A stretch of DNA of 64,000 nucleotides from Parietaria judaica (GCA_954871525.1 OX940869.1:20922001-20986000); one strand, 5' to 3'; shown: positions 21,320-33,911, counted from the stretch's first letter. Notes: a model not told the origin generated them from the letters alone. A program made the numbers and translations.

Positions 21320-24224
21320 TGTTGGACGTATGTGTCCTTAAACAAGATATTTTATCCATTTGTAAAAGTTATGATATGTCATTGAATAAAGATGATACTT
21401 ATTATGTTAATCTTATTATAGTTTCTGGTAGAGTAAAATAGAATGTTTGTTTCCTTAGTTCATAAAGGATGCAATTATGTTATTATTATCACAACAGAGT
21501 CAATGTGAGGAAGAATTAATAATCATAATAAATGAACTTAAAATGTCTGTGACCTGATTAACTGGGTGGGAGCCCATTAATCGTATAAGGTCATTAATGT
21601 GACTAAGTGACAATCTTATTCTGGATTTTGTGTGTGTCACACTCACTAGAAGTGCATTAAGTATGAAGTGTCTTCATACTGGACTGGACCTAACTTAAAC
21701 TCCGGAAGTTATCATATAAGACCGTCACTGATAACTTGGAGTTGAGTCACTAGTAGATGATCAAATGGATATTCGATGTAAGTCCTGAGTGGTCTTGAGT
21801 CCGAGCTGCTGGCTTGATTGTTCTTTGATTTAACCGTTAAAGAGCACAATATATTACCGTTGTTCCCAACACTATTATTTTGGGAACATGATAGTCAGCA
21901 GTAAGGGTAGCTTTGTCATAGACATGGGCATCACACAGCTCTCTTCGGAGTGATGATGATTCCCTTGATTGTCGGTGGTGAGAAGTGAGAGGTACCCGTG
22001 CGCAACTTATGAATCGAAACCATAAGTGGGTCACTCATAATATTACTGACTGAGTCAAGGATGAAAATGCAATGAGGGGCATAACGGTAGAAACCGCCTG
22101 CTCGTGTGTGGATCATCAAGTGAAAGATCAATAACCCGAATTTGATTGTATCAATGGACACCCTGCTGTTATAAAGGGAATAATATATACCGTATCACTA
22201 GAGAGTGCAGCCTCGGGTCTATAGTGGAATCACTTCGACGTTTGACGAACAACTAGCAGTTCGTTGGAGCTTAAGTGATACGGGTCCATGGTCCCCAGGA
22301 TAACTCCGTAACGGATGATATGTATGTGATTAAAATACATTCTGGATAATGTTTAATCATTTGGCTAGACTTATAAAACTGAAAGGTCTGTGGCAGACGT
22401 CAGATAGTTTTAACGTCATCGTGGCAAAAGTACCATATCTTGGTACACGAAATTAACTGATAAAAGAAAGTTAGAATTTAGATTTTCTATCAGCACCATG
22501 TTGTTGGAAATTAAATTCTAAGCAACTTTACTTTTTGAACCAAGTCATTTCGACTTACGAATTTAAATGTCACGAATTAACTATGAAATTAAATCACATG
22601 TTACGAATTTAAATGATGGTGTGGCACCATGACATTTTTATGTGTGATATTGAGATCAGGAATTATTAATATAATTTAATTATTTGGATTTAATTATTAA
22701 TATCTTATTAATAATTAATTAATAATTAATGGATTTATATTAATAAGAATATATATATATATTTAATTATATATGTATATTGTAAATCGATGTGGGCCTG
22801 CATGATCTAGCCCACACGAGTTTGACCTAGCTAGGGTTTAATATTTGCGGTATAAGTACCTAAAGTTTGGTACTTTGGCAAAAACCCTAAAATCAATCTT
22901 ATCCTTTAGATCGGAGATGATTTAATATCAACCGTAGGATTAAGATGATTGATTTTTGACCTAACCCTAATTCGAAAATAGTAGCTTGGTGACCAAGCTT
23001 AGGGTTTTCGAATTTGACCTAATTAATTATATCCGTTAGATCGGTTTAAGATTTAATCTTTACCGTCGGATTGGAAATTAATTAATTATATATATAATAT
23101 ATATTTCGAAGATAATGATATAGATAAAATCGAATTAGGCTTTTACCAAGTCTTAGAATATTTGATTTTATCCCAAATTAATTTGATCCATTAAATCGGT
23201 TTAAGATTAATCTAGGCCGTTGGATCTAGATAATTAATTTCAAAATTATCATTATTATATATATATATATATATCGATATTAAAATAAGTTGATAAGATT
23301 GGTTTTTTGATTTACCAAGTCTTTCTTATTTAATTAAATCCCTAATTAATTATATCCATTGGATTTAGATAAGATTAACTATAAACCTTTGGATTAGGAT
23401 AATTAATTATATTTAATAATAATTTTTGAAATTAAATATATATATATTCGAATTATATTTAAATAAGAGGATAAGATTGGTTTTTGTATTTATCAAGTGT
23501 TTCTTACTTAATTAAATACAAGTTTAATTATGACCATTGGATCTAGATGAGATTAAATCTCAACCATTGGATTGAAATAATTAAAGTATTTAAATATATA
23601 TAAAATTCGAATTTTGGAGTGAAAATCTCTAATTAGGTTACGGGCCAAGTCTATAAATAGGGAGCTCATTTACAACATTCAACACACTTTTTCCCCAGAG
23701 CAAAAACTCAAGCTCTCCCTCTCTCTTTAGGGTCTGCGAGTTTTTTGCCTCTGATCTCTTTTCTAGTTCGGCTTAGGAGACTTTTTCTCCGGAAGCTTCA
23801 AAAGAGCCTCAATTAAATTTTGCGACGTAGTCCTGCCGGCGAAGCCCACGCTTCGGTACGAGGAGTTCAGGAGAATATCCCGGAAGATCACGGGTGTTTC
23901 CCTCAGCACCGGTGGAGCTCTGCCGAACTTCAGAGTCCGCAGTCAGAAACGTCAACTAAGGTACGGCCTTATGCATTGGGTTAATAAATGCAAACATTTA
24001 CCGCTTTCTATTTATATCTTATATTTCGACTACGATATTAATAATGTGTTGTGAATATTAAATATGTAATATTTATCGGATCTTGTTAAAATGGTTATTA
24101 CCCGATATCCGTGCCGTCACGATAACAAGTTTTCCGCTTTAAAATAATTTTTAAATGTTACCGGGACGGCTCGGAGGCATATTTTGTGGTAATGGTGTCG
24201 GAAATAAAATCTCGATTCCCAACA
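21320..24224 (+). repeat. 3' LTR of Copia element A
   Basis: 2905 bp, colinear with the 5' LTR. It is shorter mainly in the TA-rich spacers and around 22550. The polypurine tract AAGTACAAGTGGGAGAT precedes it. Confidence 0.9.
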
Positions 24225-25344
24225 CCCCCCCCCCCATTCGGACAACTTAGCGCGGCCCTCTTCGCCATCCCGCGATCTCGGGAAGACACTCGCTGAATCG
24301 TCATGGGTTCAAGCTCGCTTTCCTGCTTCGTCATTTCCGAGCGCGCCTCCTGAGGATTGGGAGACTTACTCTTCCACCGTGTGTAGGGGTCTTACCCTGG
24401 AAACCGGAGCCTCGCACGGGGTCATAAATTCCCTCGACCAGCTCGGGGGTTATTCAGAGAGCACCTCCCACATCTTCCGAGGACTAGCTCGGTTGAACGA
24501 CATGATCATCTCCGAGCGGCGATCCACCGCTAAGGCCGAAGAGGAGGCGCTCGAGCTATCGACGAAGCTTGCGTCGGTTCAAGGCCAACTCGAAGTCTCC
24601 GTTCGTGATGAGCAGAAATTTCGGGAGCAGGCTGATAAGCTTTCTTCGGACCTCGACGAAACGAAGGCTGCTTTGGGAGCTAAGCTCGCGGAGCCGAAGA
24701 GCTCCCTTGCTGCTAAGGAGGAGTCTCTCGTCGAAGTGCGGGAACACTTTCGGTGAGCGGAGGCAGAGTTCTCCAAGGAGATCCGGCTGAAGGCTTAACC
24801 CCTCGCCCAGATTAGCGAAGCCGTCGGCACGCCACGTGAGGAAGAAGATCGCCTGGTGTCCAGGGTCCAGACCGCGTTGAAGGCGCTCGTCGAAGACCTC
24901 GAGGCTACGGGGGGCCAAGGTGGTTGAAGAGCGTCATGGCCGAGAGCGCCTGTTCGAGAGCGCCCAAGCCAAGTTGGAGCGTCTCTTGACGAGGTTTGAT
25001 TTTCTCGACCAATCCGTCAACGCCCAACGCTCGGCCGCTGCTTACCAGGCTAATATTATCTTGGTTGAGGGGCTTCCTCTTTCGGCGTCCTTCGAGAGTC
25101 TCAAGGCTCACCTGCCGTCGTGGTACGAACTCCGCGACAAGCATCGAGCCGAAGCGGGTGAGCTGGACCAAAAGGCCTCCGTGGACCACAGCTCTCCGCC
25201 GCTCTCCCCCTGCAAGCCGCCCGTCATTGACGGTCGGCGGGTCGATGGCCTTGTCCCGGAGGGAGCTTCTCTCGAGCCTTCCTCACACGATGAGTATGGC
25301 TCGAACATCGAGATCTTGGCTCCTCCGGAGCCCATGGTATAGGA
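24225..25344 (+). pseudogene. Antisense gene of the Tat-like element, second part (coiled coil)
   Basis: Resumes after the target duplication. A frame at 24379-24756 encodes SHIFRGLARLNDMI followed by a long Glu-, Lys- and Leu-rich coiled coil, broken by TGA at 24754. It continues in another frame (24920-25342) with ERLFESAQAKLERLL and a proline-rich tail containing SSPPLSPCKPP, to a stop at 25340. Early stops near 24295 and the frame changes show decay or unrecognised introns. The rest of the region to 25503 looks untranslated. Confidence 0.55.
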
Positions 25345-25503
25345 CGTCCTCCCGGAGCCTTTCCTTTATCATATATATTTTTTTTGTTTTGAACGATGCG
25401 CTCCCTTCTGTAATCCAAACATTTCATCAAATTAATGAATATAGACACTCTCGGCGCAACTTCGGTAGAAAAATGAGTGTTTCGCCCGAATCGCTAACGC
25501 CAT

Positions 25504-25581
25504 AAACCTGCCACCCGGTCGGGAAGAGCAAATCTCTTTCCACGTCAAGGCCATGATGAAGAAGCTCGCTAAGGACCGCGA
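25504..25581 (+). pseudogene. Antisense gene, third part, left of the solo LTR
   Basis: An open frame, LPPGREEQISFHVKAMMKKL, runs into the solo LTR at 25582 and continues in the same frame from the base after the second target duplication at 28548. Removing the LTR and one CGCGA restores an uninterrupted helix-rich reading frame of at least 80 codons. Confidence 0.55.
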
Positions 25582-28542
25582 TGTTGGACATATGTGTCCT
25601 TAAACAAGATATTTTATCCATTTGTAAAAGATTATGATATGTCATTGAATAATGATGATACTTATTATGTTAATCTTATTATAGTTTCTGGTAGAGTAAA
25701 ATAAAATGTTTGTTTCCTTAGTTCATAAAGGATGCAATTATGTTATTATTATCACAACAGAGTCAATGTGAGGAAGAATTAATAATCATAATAAATGAAC
25801 TTAAAATGTGTGTGACTTGATTAACTGGGTGGGAGCCCATTAATCGTATAAGGTCATTAATGTGACTAAGTGACAATCCTATTCTGGATTTTGTGTGTGT
25901 CACACTCACTAGAAGTGCATTAAGTATGATGTGTCTTCATACTGGACTGGACCTGACTTAAACTCCGGAAGTTATAATATAAGACCGTCACTGATAACTT
26001 GGAGTTGAGTCACTAGTAGATGATCAAATGGATATTCGATCTAAGTCCTGAGTGATCTTGAGTCCGAGCTGCTGGCTTGATTGTTCTTTGATTTAACTGT
26101 TAAAGAACACGAAATATTACCGCTGTTCCCAACACTATTATTTTGGGAACATGATAGTCAGCAGTTAGGGTACCTTGGTCATAGACATGGGCATCACACA
26201 GCTCTCTTCAGAGTGATGATGATTCCCTTGATTGTCGGTGGTGAGAAGTGAGAGGTACCCGTGCGTAACTTATGAATCGAAACCGTAAGTGGGTCACTCA
26301 TAATATTACTGACTGAGTCAAGGATGAAAATGCAATGAGGGGCATAACGGTAGAAACTGCCTGCTCGTGTGTGGATCATAATGTGAAAGATCAATAACCC
26401 GAATTTGATTGTATCAATGGACACCCTGCTGTTATAAAGGGAATAATATATACCGTATCACTAAAGAGTGAAGCCTCGGGTCTATAGAGAAATCACTTCG
26501 AGGTTTGACGAACAACTAGCAGTTCGTTGGAGCTTAAGTGATACGGGTCCATGGTCCCCAGGATAGCTCCATAACGGATGATACGTACGTGATTAAAATA
26601 CATTATGGATAATGTTTAATCATTTGGCTAGACTTATAAAACTGAAAGGTCTGTGGCAGACGTCAGATAATTTTATCGTCAGCGTGGCAAAAGTACCATA
26701 TCTTGGTACACGAAATTAACTGATAAAAGAAAGTTAGAATTTATATTTTCTATCAGCACCATATTGTTGGAAATTAAATTCTAAGCAACTTTGCTTTTTG
26801 AACCAAGTCATTTCGACTTACAGTTTGTGATTTATGGATTTTCTAAGTTTATGCTCGGTTCGATAAACTATGAAATTAAATCACATGTCACGAATTTAAA
26901 TGATGGTGTGGCACCATGACATTTTTATGGGTGATATTGAGATCAGGAATTATTAATATAATTTAATTATTTGGATTTAATTATTAATATCTTATTAATA
27001 ATTAATTAATAATTAATGGATTTATATTAATAATAATATATATATATTTAATTATATATATATTGTGTAAATCGATGTGGGCCTGTATAATATAATCCAC
27101 ACGAGTTTGACCTAGCTAGGGTTTAATATTTGCGGAATAAGTACCTAAAGTTTGGTACTTTGGCAAAAACCCTAAAATCAATCTTATCCTTTAGATCGGA
27201 GATGATTTAATATCAACCGTAGGATTAAGATGATTAATATTTGACCTAACCCTAATTCGAAACTAGTAGCTTGGTGACCAAGCTTAGGGTTTTTGAATTT
27301 GACCTAATTAATTGTATCTGTTAGATCGGTTTAAGATTTAATCTTTACCGTCGGATTGGAAATTAATTAATCATATATATAATATATAATTTTCGAAATA
27401 TGATGTAGGATTAAATCGAATTAGGGCTTTTACTAAGTCTTAAGATATTTGATTTTTATCCTAAACTAATTTGATCCATTAGATCGGTCTAAGATTAATT
27501 TAAGCCGTTGGATCTAGATAATTAATGAAATTTCGAAATTATTATTATGTATATATATATATATTTATATATATATATATATATTCGAATAAGATAAATA
27601 AGTAGATAAGATTGGTATATCTTTTTAGCAAGTCTTTCTTATTTAAAATTAAATCCCTAATTAATTATATCCATTGGATTTAGATAAGATTGTATCTTAT
27701 CCATTGGATTAAGATAATTAATTATATTTAATTATAAATTTCGAAATTGATTATATATATATATATATATTTCGATTTTTATTTAATAAGAAGATAAGAT
27801 TGGTTTTTATATTTACCAAGTCTTTTTTATTTAATTAAATACCTAAATAATTATAACCATTGAATTTAGATGAGATTGAATCTTAGCCATTGGATTGAGA
27901 TAATTATTGTATTTAATTATAAGAAAATTGAAAAATGATGAGAGAATTTCTCTAATTCGGTTACGGGCCAAGTCTATAAATAGGGAGCTCATTTACAACA
28001 TTTTTCACACCTTCCCCATAGCAAAAACTCGAGCTATCCCTCTCTCTCTAGGGTCTGCGAGTTTTCTGCCTCTGATCTCTTTTCTAGTTCGGCTTAGGAG
28101 ACTTTTTCTTCGGAAGCTTCAAAAGAACCTCAGTTAAATTTTGCGACGGAGTCCTGCCGGCGAAGCCAACGCTTCGGTACGAGGAGTCAAGGAGAAAATC
28201 CCGGAAGATCACGGGTATTTCCCTCAGCACCGGCGGAGCCCTGTCGAACTTCAGAGTCCGCGGCCAGAAATGTCAACTGAGGTACGGCCTTATGCATTGG
28301 GTTAATAAATGCAAACATTTACCGCTTTCTATTTATTTCTTATTTCGACTATGATATTAATAATGAGTTTTGAATATTAAATATGTAATATTTATCGGAT
28401 CTTGTTAAAATGGTTATTACCCGATATCCGTGCGTTACGATAACAAGTTTTCCGCTTTAAAATAATTTTTAAATGTTATTGGGACGGCTCGGAGGCATAT
28501 TTCGTGGTAATGGAGTCGGGAATCAAACCCCGATTTCCAACA
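25582..28542 (+). mobile_element. Solo LTR of the same Copia family
   Basis: 2961 bp, TGTTGGACATATG...TTTCCAACA, with no internal region. It is flanked by a perfect 5-bp duplication CGCGA (25577-25581 and 28543-28547). This is the expected product of recombination between the two LTRs of one insertion. Confidence 0.92.
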
Positions 28543-28906
28543 CGCGACGCGGCCAGGAGGTGGGCGATAGAGGAAGAATTCTCTCGCGTACGCCTTTACC
28601 ACCGAGCGACGGATAAGCTGAGGCACGCCTCTGAGAGGTTTGATGCTCTCGAGGAGACTATCTCATTCAGCGTCTGTTGGGCGGTGTGTTCTCGAATATC
28701 AAGCTCGTCGAGAGGCTTCCTTCTCGCTCGACCATTGGTAAGGTTTGAGCCTAACTGCCAAGGTGGCGCAGGCTAGAGAAAGAATACCTGGCTGACTTGG
28801 CCGAGCTGGAGAAGAAAATTTCCGGTGCTCCTAACTCTCCTCCGCTTTCTCCTTGCCTTCCTCCGATCGCCAATGAGGCACGCTCACCGGACCTTGACGT
28901 TCTTCC
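28543..28906 (+). pseudogene. Antisense gene, third part, right of the solo LTR
   Basis: Contains ARRWAIEEEFSRVRLYHRA and ERFDALEETI, followed after a probable intron by a frame with PNSPPLSPCLPP. Both blocks mirror the second part (24920-25340), which suggests an internal duplication in the gene. It is cut at 28906 by the composite Copia element. Confidence 0.5.
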
Positions 28907-30905
28907 TGTTGGACATATGTGTCCTTAAGCAAGATATTTTATCCATTTGTAAAAGATTATGACAAGTCGTTGAATAAAGATGATACTTATTATGATAATC
29001 TTATTATAGTTTCTGGTAGAGTAAAATAGAATGTTTGATCCTTAGTTCATAAAGGATGCAATTATGAATTATTATCACAACAGAGTCAATGTGAGGAAGA
29101 ATTAATAATCATAATAAATGAACATAAAATGTCCGTGACCTGATTAACTGGGTGGGAGCCCATTAATCGTATAAGGTCATTAATGTGACTAAGTGACAAT
29201 CATATTCTGGATTTTGTGTGTGTCACACTCACTAGAAGTGCATTAAGTATGAAGTGTCTTCATACTGGACTGGACCTGACTTAAACTCCAGAAGTTATCA
29301 TATAAGACCGTCACTGATAACTTGGAGTTGAGTCACTAGTAGATGATCAAATGGATATTCGATCTAAGTCCTGAGTGATCTTAAATTCAAGCTGCTGGCT
29401 TGATTGTTCTTTGATTTAACCGTTAAAGAACGCGAAATATTACCGCTGTTCCCAACACTATTATTTTGGGAACATGATAGTCAGCAGTAACGGTAGCTTG
29501 GTCATAGACATGGGCATCACACAGCTCTCTTAAGAGTGATGATGATTCCCTTGATTGTCGGTGGTGAGAAGTGAGAGGTACCCGTGCGCAACTTATGAAT
29601 CGAAACTATAAGTGGGTTACTCATAATATTACTGACTGAGTCAAGGATGAAAATGCAATGAGGGGCATAACGGTAGAAACCGCCTGCTCGTGTGTGGATC
29701 ATCAAGTGAAAGATCAATAACCCGAATTTGATTGTATCAATGGACACCCTGCTGTTATAAAGGGAATAATATATACCGTATCACTTAAGAGTGCAGCCTC
29801 GGGTCTATAGTGGAATCACTTCGAGGTTTGACGAACAACTAGCAGTTCGTTGGAGCTTAAGTGATACGGGTCCATCCGTTGAATCACTTTATTTTAACGT
29901 ACATATCATCCGTTACGGAGCTATCCTGGGGACCATGGACCCGTATCACTTAAGCTCCAACGAACTGCTAGTTGTTCGTCAAACCTCGAAGTGATTCCAC
30001 TATAGACCCGAGGCAGCACTCTTTAGTGATACGGTATATATTATTCCCTTTATAACAGCAGGGTGTCCATTGATACAATCAAATTCGGGTTATTGATCTT
30101 TCACTTGATGATCCACACACGAGCAGGCGGTTTCTACCGTTATGCCCCTCATTGCATTTTCATCCTTGACTCAGTCAGTAATATTATGAGTGACCCACTT
30201 ATGGTTTCGATTCATAAGTTGCGCACGGGTACCTCTCACTTCTCACCACCGACAATCAAGGGAATCATCATCACTCTGAAGAGAGCTGTGTGATGCCCAT
30301 GTCTATGACCAAGCTACCCTTACTGCTGACTATCATGTTCCCAAAATAATAGTGTTGGGAATAGCGGTAATATTTCGTGTTCGTTAACGGTTAAATCAAA
30401 GAACAATCAAGCCAGCAGCTTGGACTCAAGATCACTCAGGACTTAGATCGAATATCCATTTGATCATCTACTAGTGACTCAACTCCAAGTTATCAGTGAC
30501 GGTCTTATATGATAACTTCCGGAGTTTAAGTCAGGTCCAGTCCAGTATGAAGACACTTAATACTTAATGCACTTCTAGTGAGTGTGACACACACAAAATC
30601 CAGAATAGGGTTGTCACTTAGTCACATTAATGACCTTATACGATTAATGGGCTCCCACCCAGTTGATCAGGTCACGGACATTTTAAGTTCATTTATTATG
30701 ATTATTAATTCTTCCTCACATTGACTCTGTTGTGATAATAATAACATAATTGCATCCTTTATGAACTAAGGAATCAAACATTCTATTTTACTCTACCAGA
30801 AACTATAATAAGATTATCATAATAAGCATCATCTTTATTCAACGACTTGTCATAATCTTTTACAAGTGGATAAAATATCGTTTTTAAGGACACATATGTC
30901 CAACA
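28907..30905. repeat. 2-kb palindrome from two LTR starts head to head
   Basis: Left arm 28907-29875 and right arm 29935-30905 are inverted copies of the first ~970 bp of the Copia LTR, differing at only a few percent of positions by eye. They are separated by a 59-bp spacer that is itself partly LTR sequence from the right-hand copy. Confidence 0.9.
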
Positions 30906-30920
30906 ATCTCCCACTTGTAC

Positions 30921-32657
30921 TTAAAGAAGATAACCCATGTCTTTCAGACCCATACTTTCCAGATGCCTCCAGAATATTTTCTCTAGCAATGTCTTGGTGA
31001 ATGGATCAGCCAGATTGTCTTCCGAAGCTATTTTCACAACCCTCACGTCGCCACGACGCACTATTTCTCTTATGAGATGGTATTTACGTTCTATATGTTT
31101 CGCCTTGTTATGGTCTCTGGGCTCTTTAGAATTTGCCACCGCACCACTGTTGTCACAGTATAGTGTTTGGGGCCCATCTACATCTGGAACAACTCCCAGT
31201 TCTATGTAGAAATTCTTGAGCCAAACTGATTCTTTGGCTGCCTCATAAGCTGCCACGTATTCAGCTTCCATTGTGGAATCTGCGATACAGGATTGCTTTA
31301 TGCTTCTCCAGAATATCGCTCCACCAGCAAGGGTGTACACCGCTCCTGACGTCGATTTTCTCGCGTCTCTATCAGACATAAAGTCTGAATCAGTGTATCC
31401 TAGTGGATTCAGTTTTGATCCTGAAAACACTAACATATAGTCTCTCGTTCTCCGAAGATACTTGAGAATGTTCTTCACTGCTGTCCAGTGAGCCATACCA
31501 GGGTTGGATTGGTATCTGCTAACAATTCCCACAGCGTAACAGATGTCTGGCCTAGTACACTGCATAGCGTACATCAGACTTCCCACTGTTGAAGCATAGG
31601 GTATTCGCCTCATCACATCTTGCTCTTCCGGAGAAGTTGGGCATTGTTTCCTGCTGAGGAACACTCCATGTCTGGTCGGTAAATTACCTCCCTTGGAGTT
31701 TGCCATTGCAAAACGTTCAAGCACCTTATCAATGTAAGCTGCTTGAGATAAGGCCAGAAGCCTGTTGTTGCGATCCCTGAAAATACGGATCCCAAGAACA
31801 TAACTGGCTTCTCCCATGTCCTTCATTTGGAACTGCGTAGATAGCCACGCCTTTACGTCCGATAATTTCTTCACACTGTTTCCAATGAGAAGAATATCGT
31901 CGACGTACAGAACAAGAAAAATTTCCACGGTTTCGTCATTGAGTTTATAGATGCAGGCCTTAGTGACGTTTTGAATGAATCCATAGGTTTTGATGGTTTC
32001 ATCGAACCTTAGATTCCAGGATCTGGAAGCTTGCTTTAATCCATAGATGGATTTGAGTAATCTGCAAACCTTCCCTTCTTGACCCTGTTGCACGAACCCT
32101 TCTGGTTGGTCCATATAGATGTTTTCGTCAATGTACCCGTTCAGGAAGGCGGTTTTGACGTCCATCTGCCAAATCTCGTAATTGAGACTACAGGCTATGG
32201 CCATGAGAATCCGGATGGACTTGTACTTAGCGACTGGAGCGAAGGTCTCATCGAAATCAATACCTTCCCTCTGGGTAAAACCCTTTGCCACTAGTCTAGC
32301 CTTGAAGGTTTCAACCTTCCCGTCCACTCCCCTCTTTCGCTTGTATACCCACTTACAGCCAATGATTTTGAAGCCATCCGGTAAGTCTACAAGTTCCCAG
32401 ACTTCATTAGGATCCATTGATTCTATTTCTTGGTTCATGGCTTCCTGCCATTCTCCCTTATCAGGATCAACCATAGCTTGCTTGTAGCCTATGGGATCTT
32501 CAACGCTAGTGTCAGTGACAGCTAGGTGAAATTCCAACTGGGAGTGCTCGTAGCATTCAACAGGTCTTTTGAACCTCCCACTACGTCTGAGTACCCCTTG
32601 GTTCCGATTTGGGACCGTGGTTCCTACACTCTCTTCGTCAACAGACACTGTTGACAA
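30921..32657 (-). CDS. Copia element D reverse transcriptase-RNase H polyprotein remnant
   Basis: 578 codons without a stop. Residues 1-80 are the pol linker. Reverse transcriptase runs from about 88, with KWVYKRKRG at 102, MDVKTAFLNG at about 165 and the catalytic YVDD at 251-254. RNase H has TDSDFMSD, ADSTMEAEYV, YCDNSGA and EDNLADPFTK, so all four acidic positions are present. It would copy retroelement RNA in virus-like particles if made, but it has lost the fused protease and integrase. The start codon is chosen only as the first ATG in the open frame, so translation in nature is doubtful. Closely related broken copies lie at 19689 and 38548. Confidence 0.85.
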   Translation of the reverse strand: MSTVSVDEESVGTTVPNRNQGVLRRSGRFKRPVECYEHSQLEFHLAVTDTSVEDPIGYKQAMVDPDKGEWQEAMNQEIESMDPNEVWELVDLPDGFKIIGCKWVYKRKRGVDGKVETFKARLVAKGFTQREGIDFDETFAPVAKYKSIRILMAIACSLNYEIWQMDVKTAFLNGYIDENIYMDQPEGFVQQGQEGKVCRLLKSIYGLKQASRSWNLRFDETIKTYGFIQNVTKACIYKLNDETVEIFLVLYVDDILLIGNSVKKLSDVKAWLSTQFQMKDMGEASYVLGIRIFRDRNNRLLALSQAAYIDKVLERFAMANSKGGNLPTRHGVFLSRKQCPTSPEEQDVMRRIPYASTVGSLMYAMQCTRPDICYAVGIVSRYQSNPGMAHWTAVKNILKYLRRTRDYMLVFSGSKLNPLGYTDSDFMSDRDARKSTSGAVYTLAGGAIFWRSIKQSCIADSTMEAEYVAAYEAAKESVWLKNFYIELGVVPDVDGPQTLYCDNSGAVANSKEPRDHNKAKHIERKYHLIREIVRRGDVRVVKIASEDNLADPFTKTLLEKIFWRHLESMGLKDMGYLL

Positions 32658-33074
32658 ATACTTGTGACATCATGTCACTTGGTTCAGCAATTACTTAAGT
32701 ATTGTCTTTAATTTCCATCATAGTGTTATCATCACTATGATTAACCCTTTTGACAAAAAAGGTTTAAAGAACTTAGATATTTACTCAATATTGCATAGGA
32801 TCAAAAATAAATTTTATTTAAGAATAATGAAGATTGTTAAAAAATAAAATTGAAAGGTTTTCAAATCGCCTTTTATGAGATCCTTACATTAAATAAATGA
32901 GTAAATAAATAAAAATTGAGCCTCTTTATTGCGCCATTATTTATCTCCGAGACTCTCGGATGACTTCCGGCAATCACTCATTAGCTGCTGCTGAAAAACA
33001 AAGAATGTCACATGTTACAGTTTTAGATCTTTGGAGAAAAGACTTTCTAAAACAAATGTGTGATAAGTAACTTA
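32658..33074 (-). other. Non-coding spacer between gag and reverse transcriptase in element D
   Basis: No protease or integrase motif is seen. On the minus strand a strong donor-like sequence, ACCGGTGAGTGT, at the very end of gag (about 33090) and an acceptor-like TTTGTTTTTCAG (about 32995) bracket about 95 bp. The rest is AT-rich. Confidence 0.5.
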
Positions 33075-33911
33075 TCAGGTGAGACACTCACCGGTTTCAT
33101 TCTTCTTTTCATTATGGAACTTGGGACAATCTCTTTTCCAATGTCCCTTTTCCTTGCAAAGGAAGCATCTTCCTTTCTCAGCAGCTTTCTTGCTTTCTGT
33201 CTTTGGCTGGAAATTCTTCCCCCATTTCTTCTTAGGACCAGGCCTTTTCTTCATCTTCGAGTTTTTGGAAGAAGATCCTTTCTTGAACATCACGTTCAAT
33301 TCAGATTTCTTCTTGACCAAACCCGAGATGTCCTCAAAGGTTTCCAACTCATTAATCAACTGTGTCAAACCATATTTCAGTTTGTTCATAATGTAGTTGT
33401 TGATGAATGGAACGAACTCAGGTGACAGCGAGTTAAGAATGATGCTGATCTGAGATTTCTCATCCACCACGGCCCCATGCAGCTCAGCCTCATTAAACCA
33501 ATTGGTCATACTCATGACATGGTCACGAACATATGTCCCTGATTTCATTTTGGCATTCATGTAGCGACGAGTCGCTTCATGTTGAGCTTGCTCAGACTGC
33601 CTTCCATACATACCTTGGAGAGATTCCATGATATCATAAGCAGCGTCCATTCCCTCTAGCTTGACTCTCAGTGAATCAGACATGCTAGCCAGCATATATG
33701 CCTTAGCACGATTGTTTGCATGAATCCAAGAGTCATAGAGTTCCTTTACACCTCTGGCGCTGTTAGCAGCCGGTGCATGGGGACATTCATCGGTGAGAAC
33801 AAAACGTATGTTTTCACTGATCAAGACAATATTTATGTTGCTCTTCCATTTTGGAAAGTTACTTCCGGCGAGAGTGTTGTTCGAAAGCAGTGACATGATA
33901 GGATTCGACAT
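33075..33911 (-). CDS. Copia element D Gag (capsid/nucleocapsid)
   Basis: An intact 278-codon frame. The N-terminal part has LAGSNFPKWKSNI and the usual Copia gag helical region (about residues 1-190). The C-terminal part is basic (KKRPGPKKKWGK) and carries one zinc knuckle, CFLCKEKGHWKRDC, near 250-263. Such proteins coat the element's RNA and form the particle. The ATG follows the leader with the sequence TCAATGCCAG just upstream, the same leader junction seen in element A, where gag is lost. Confidence 0.88.
   Translation of the reverse strand: MSNPIMSLLSNNTLAGSNFPKWKSNINIVLISENIRFVLTDECPHAPAANSARGVKELYDSWIHANNRAKAYMLASMSDSLRVKLEGMDAAYDIMESLQGMYGRQSEQAQHEATRRYMNAKMKSGTYVRDHVMSMTNWFNEAELHGAVVDEKSQISIILNSLSPEFVPFINNYIMNKLKYGLTQLINELETFEDISGLVKKKSELNVMFKKGSSSKNSKMKKRPGPKKKWGKNFQPKTESKKAAEKGRCFLCKEKGHWKRDCPKFHNEKKNETGECLT

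Larger units (their letters stand above)
13127..24224 (+). mobile_element. Full-length Copia element A (Angela/Tork-like), defective
   Basis: LTRs lie at 13127-16098 and 21320-24224, the Met-tRNA-type primer site at 16101, and the polypurine tract at 21305-21319. The insertion sits in a C run and duplicates CCCCC. Domain order is protease, integrase, reverse transcriptase, RNase H, which defines Copia. Gag is absent, and the pol frame carries several frameshifts and stops. It interrupts the antisense gene of the Tat-like element. Confidence 0.9.
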
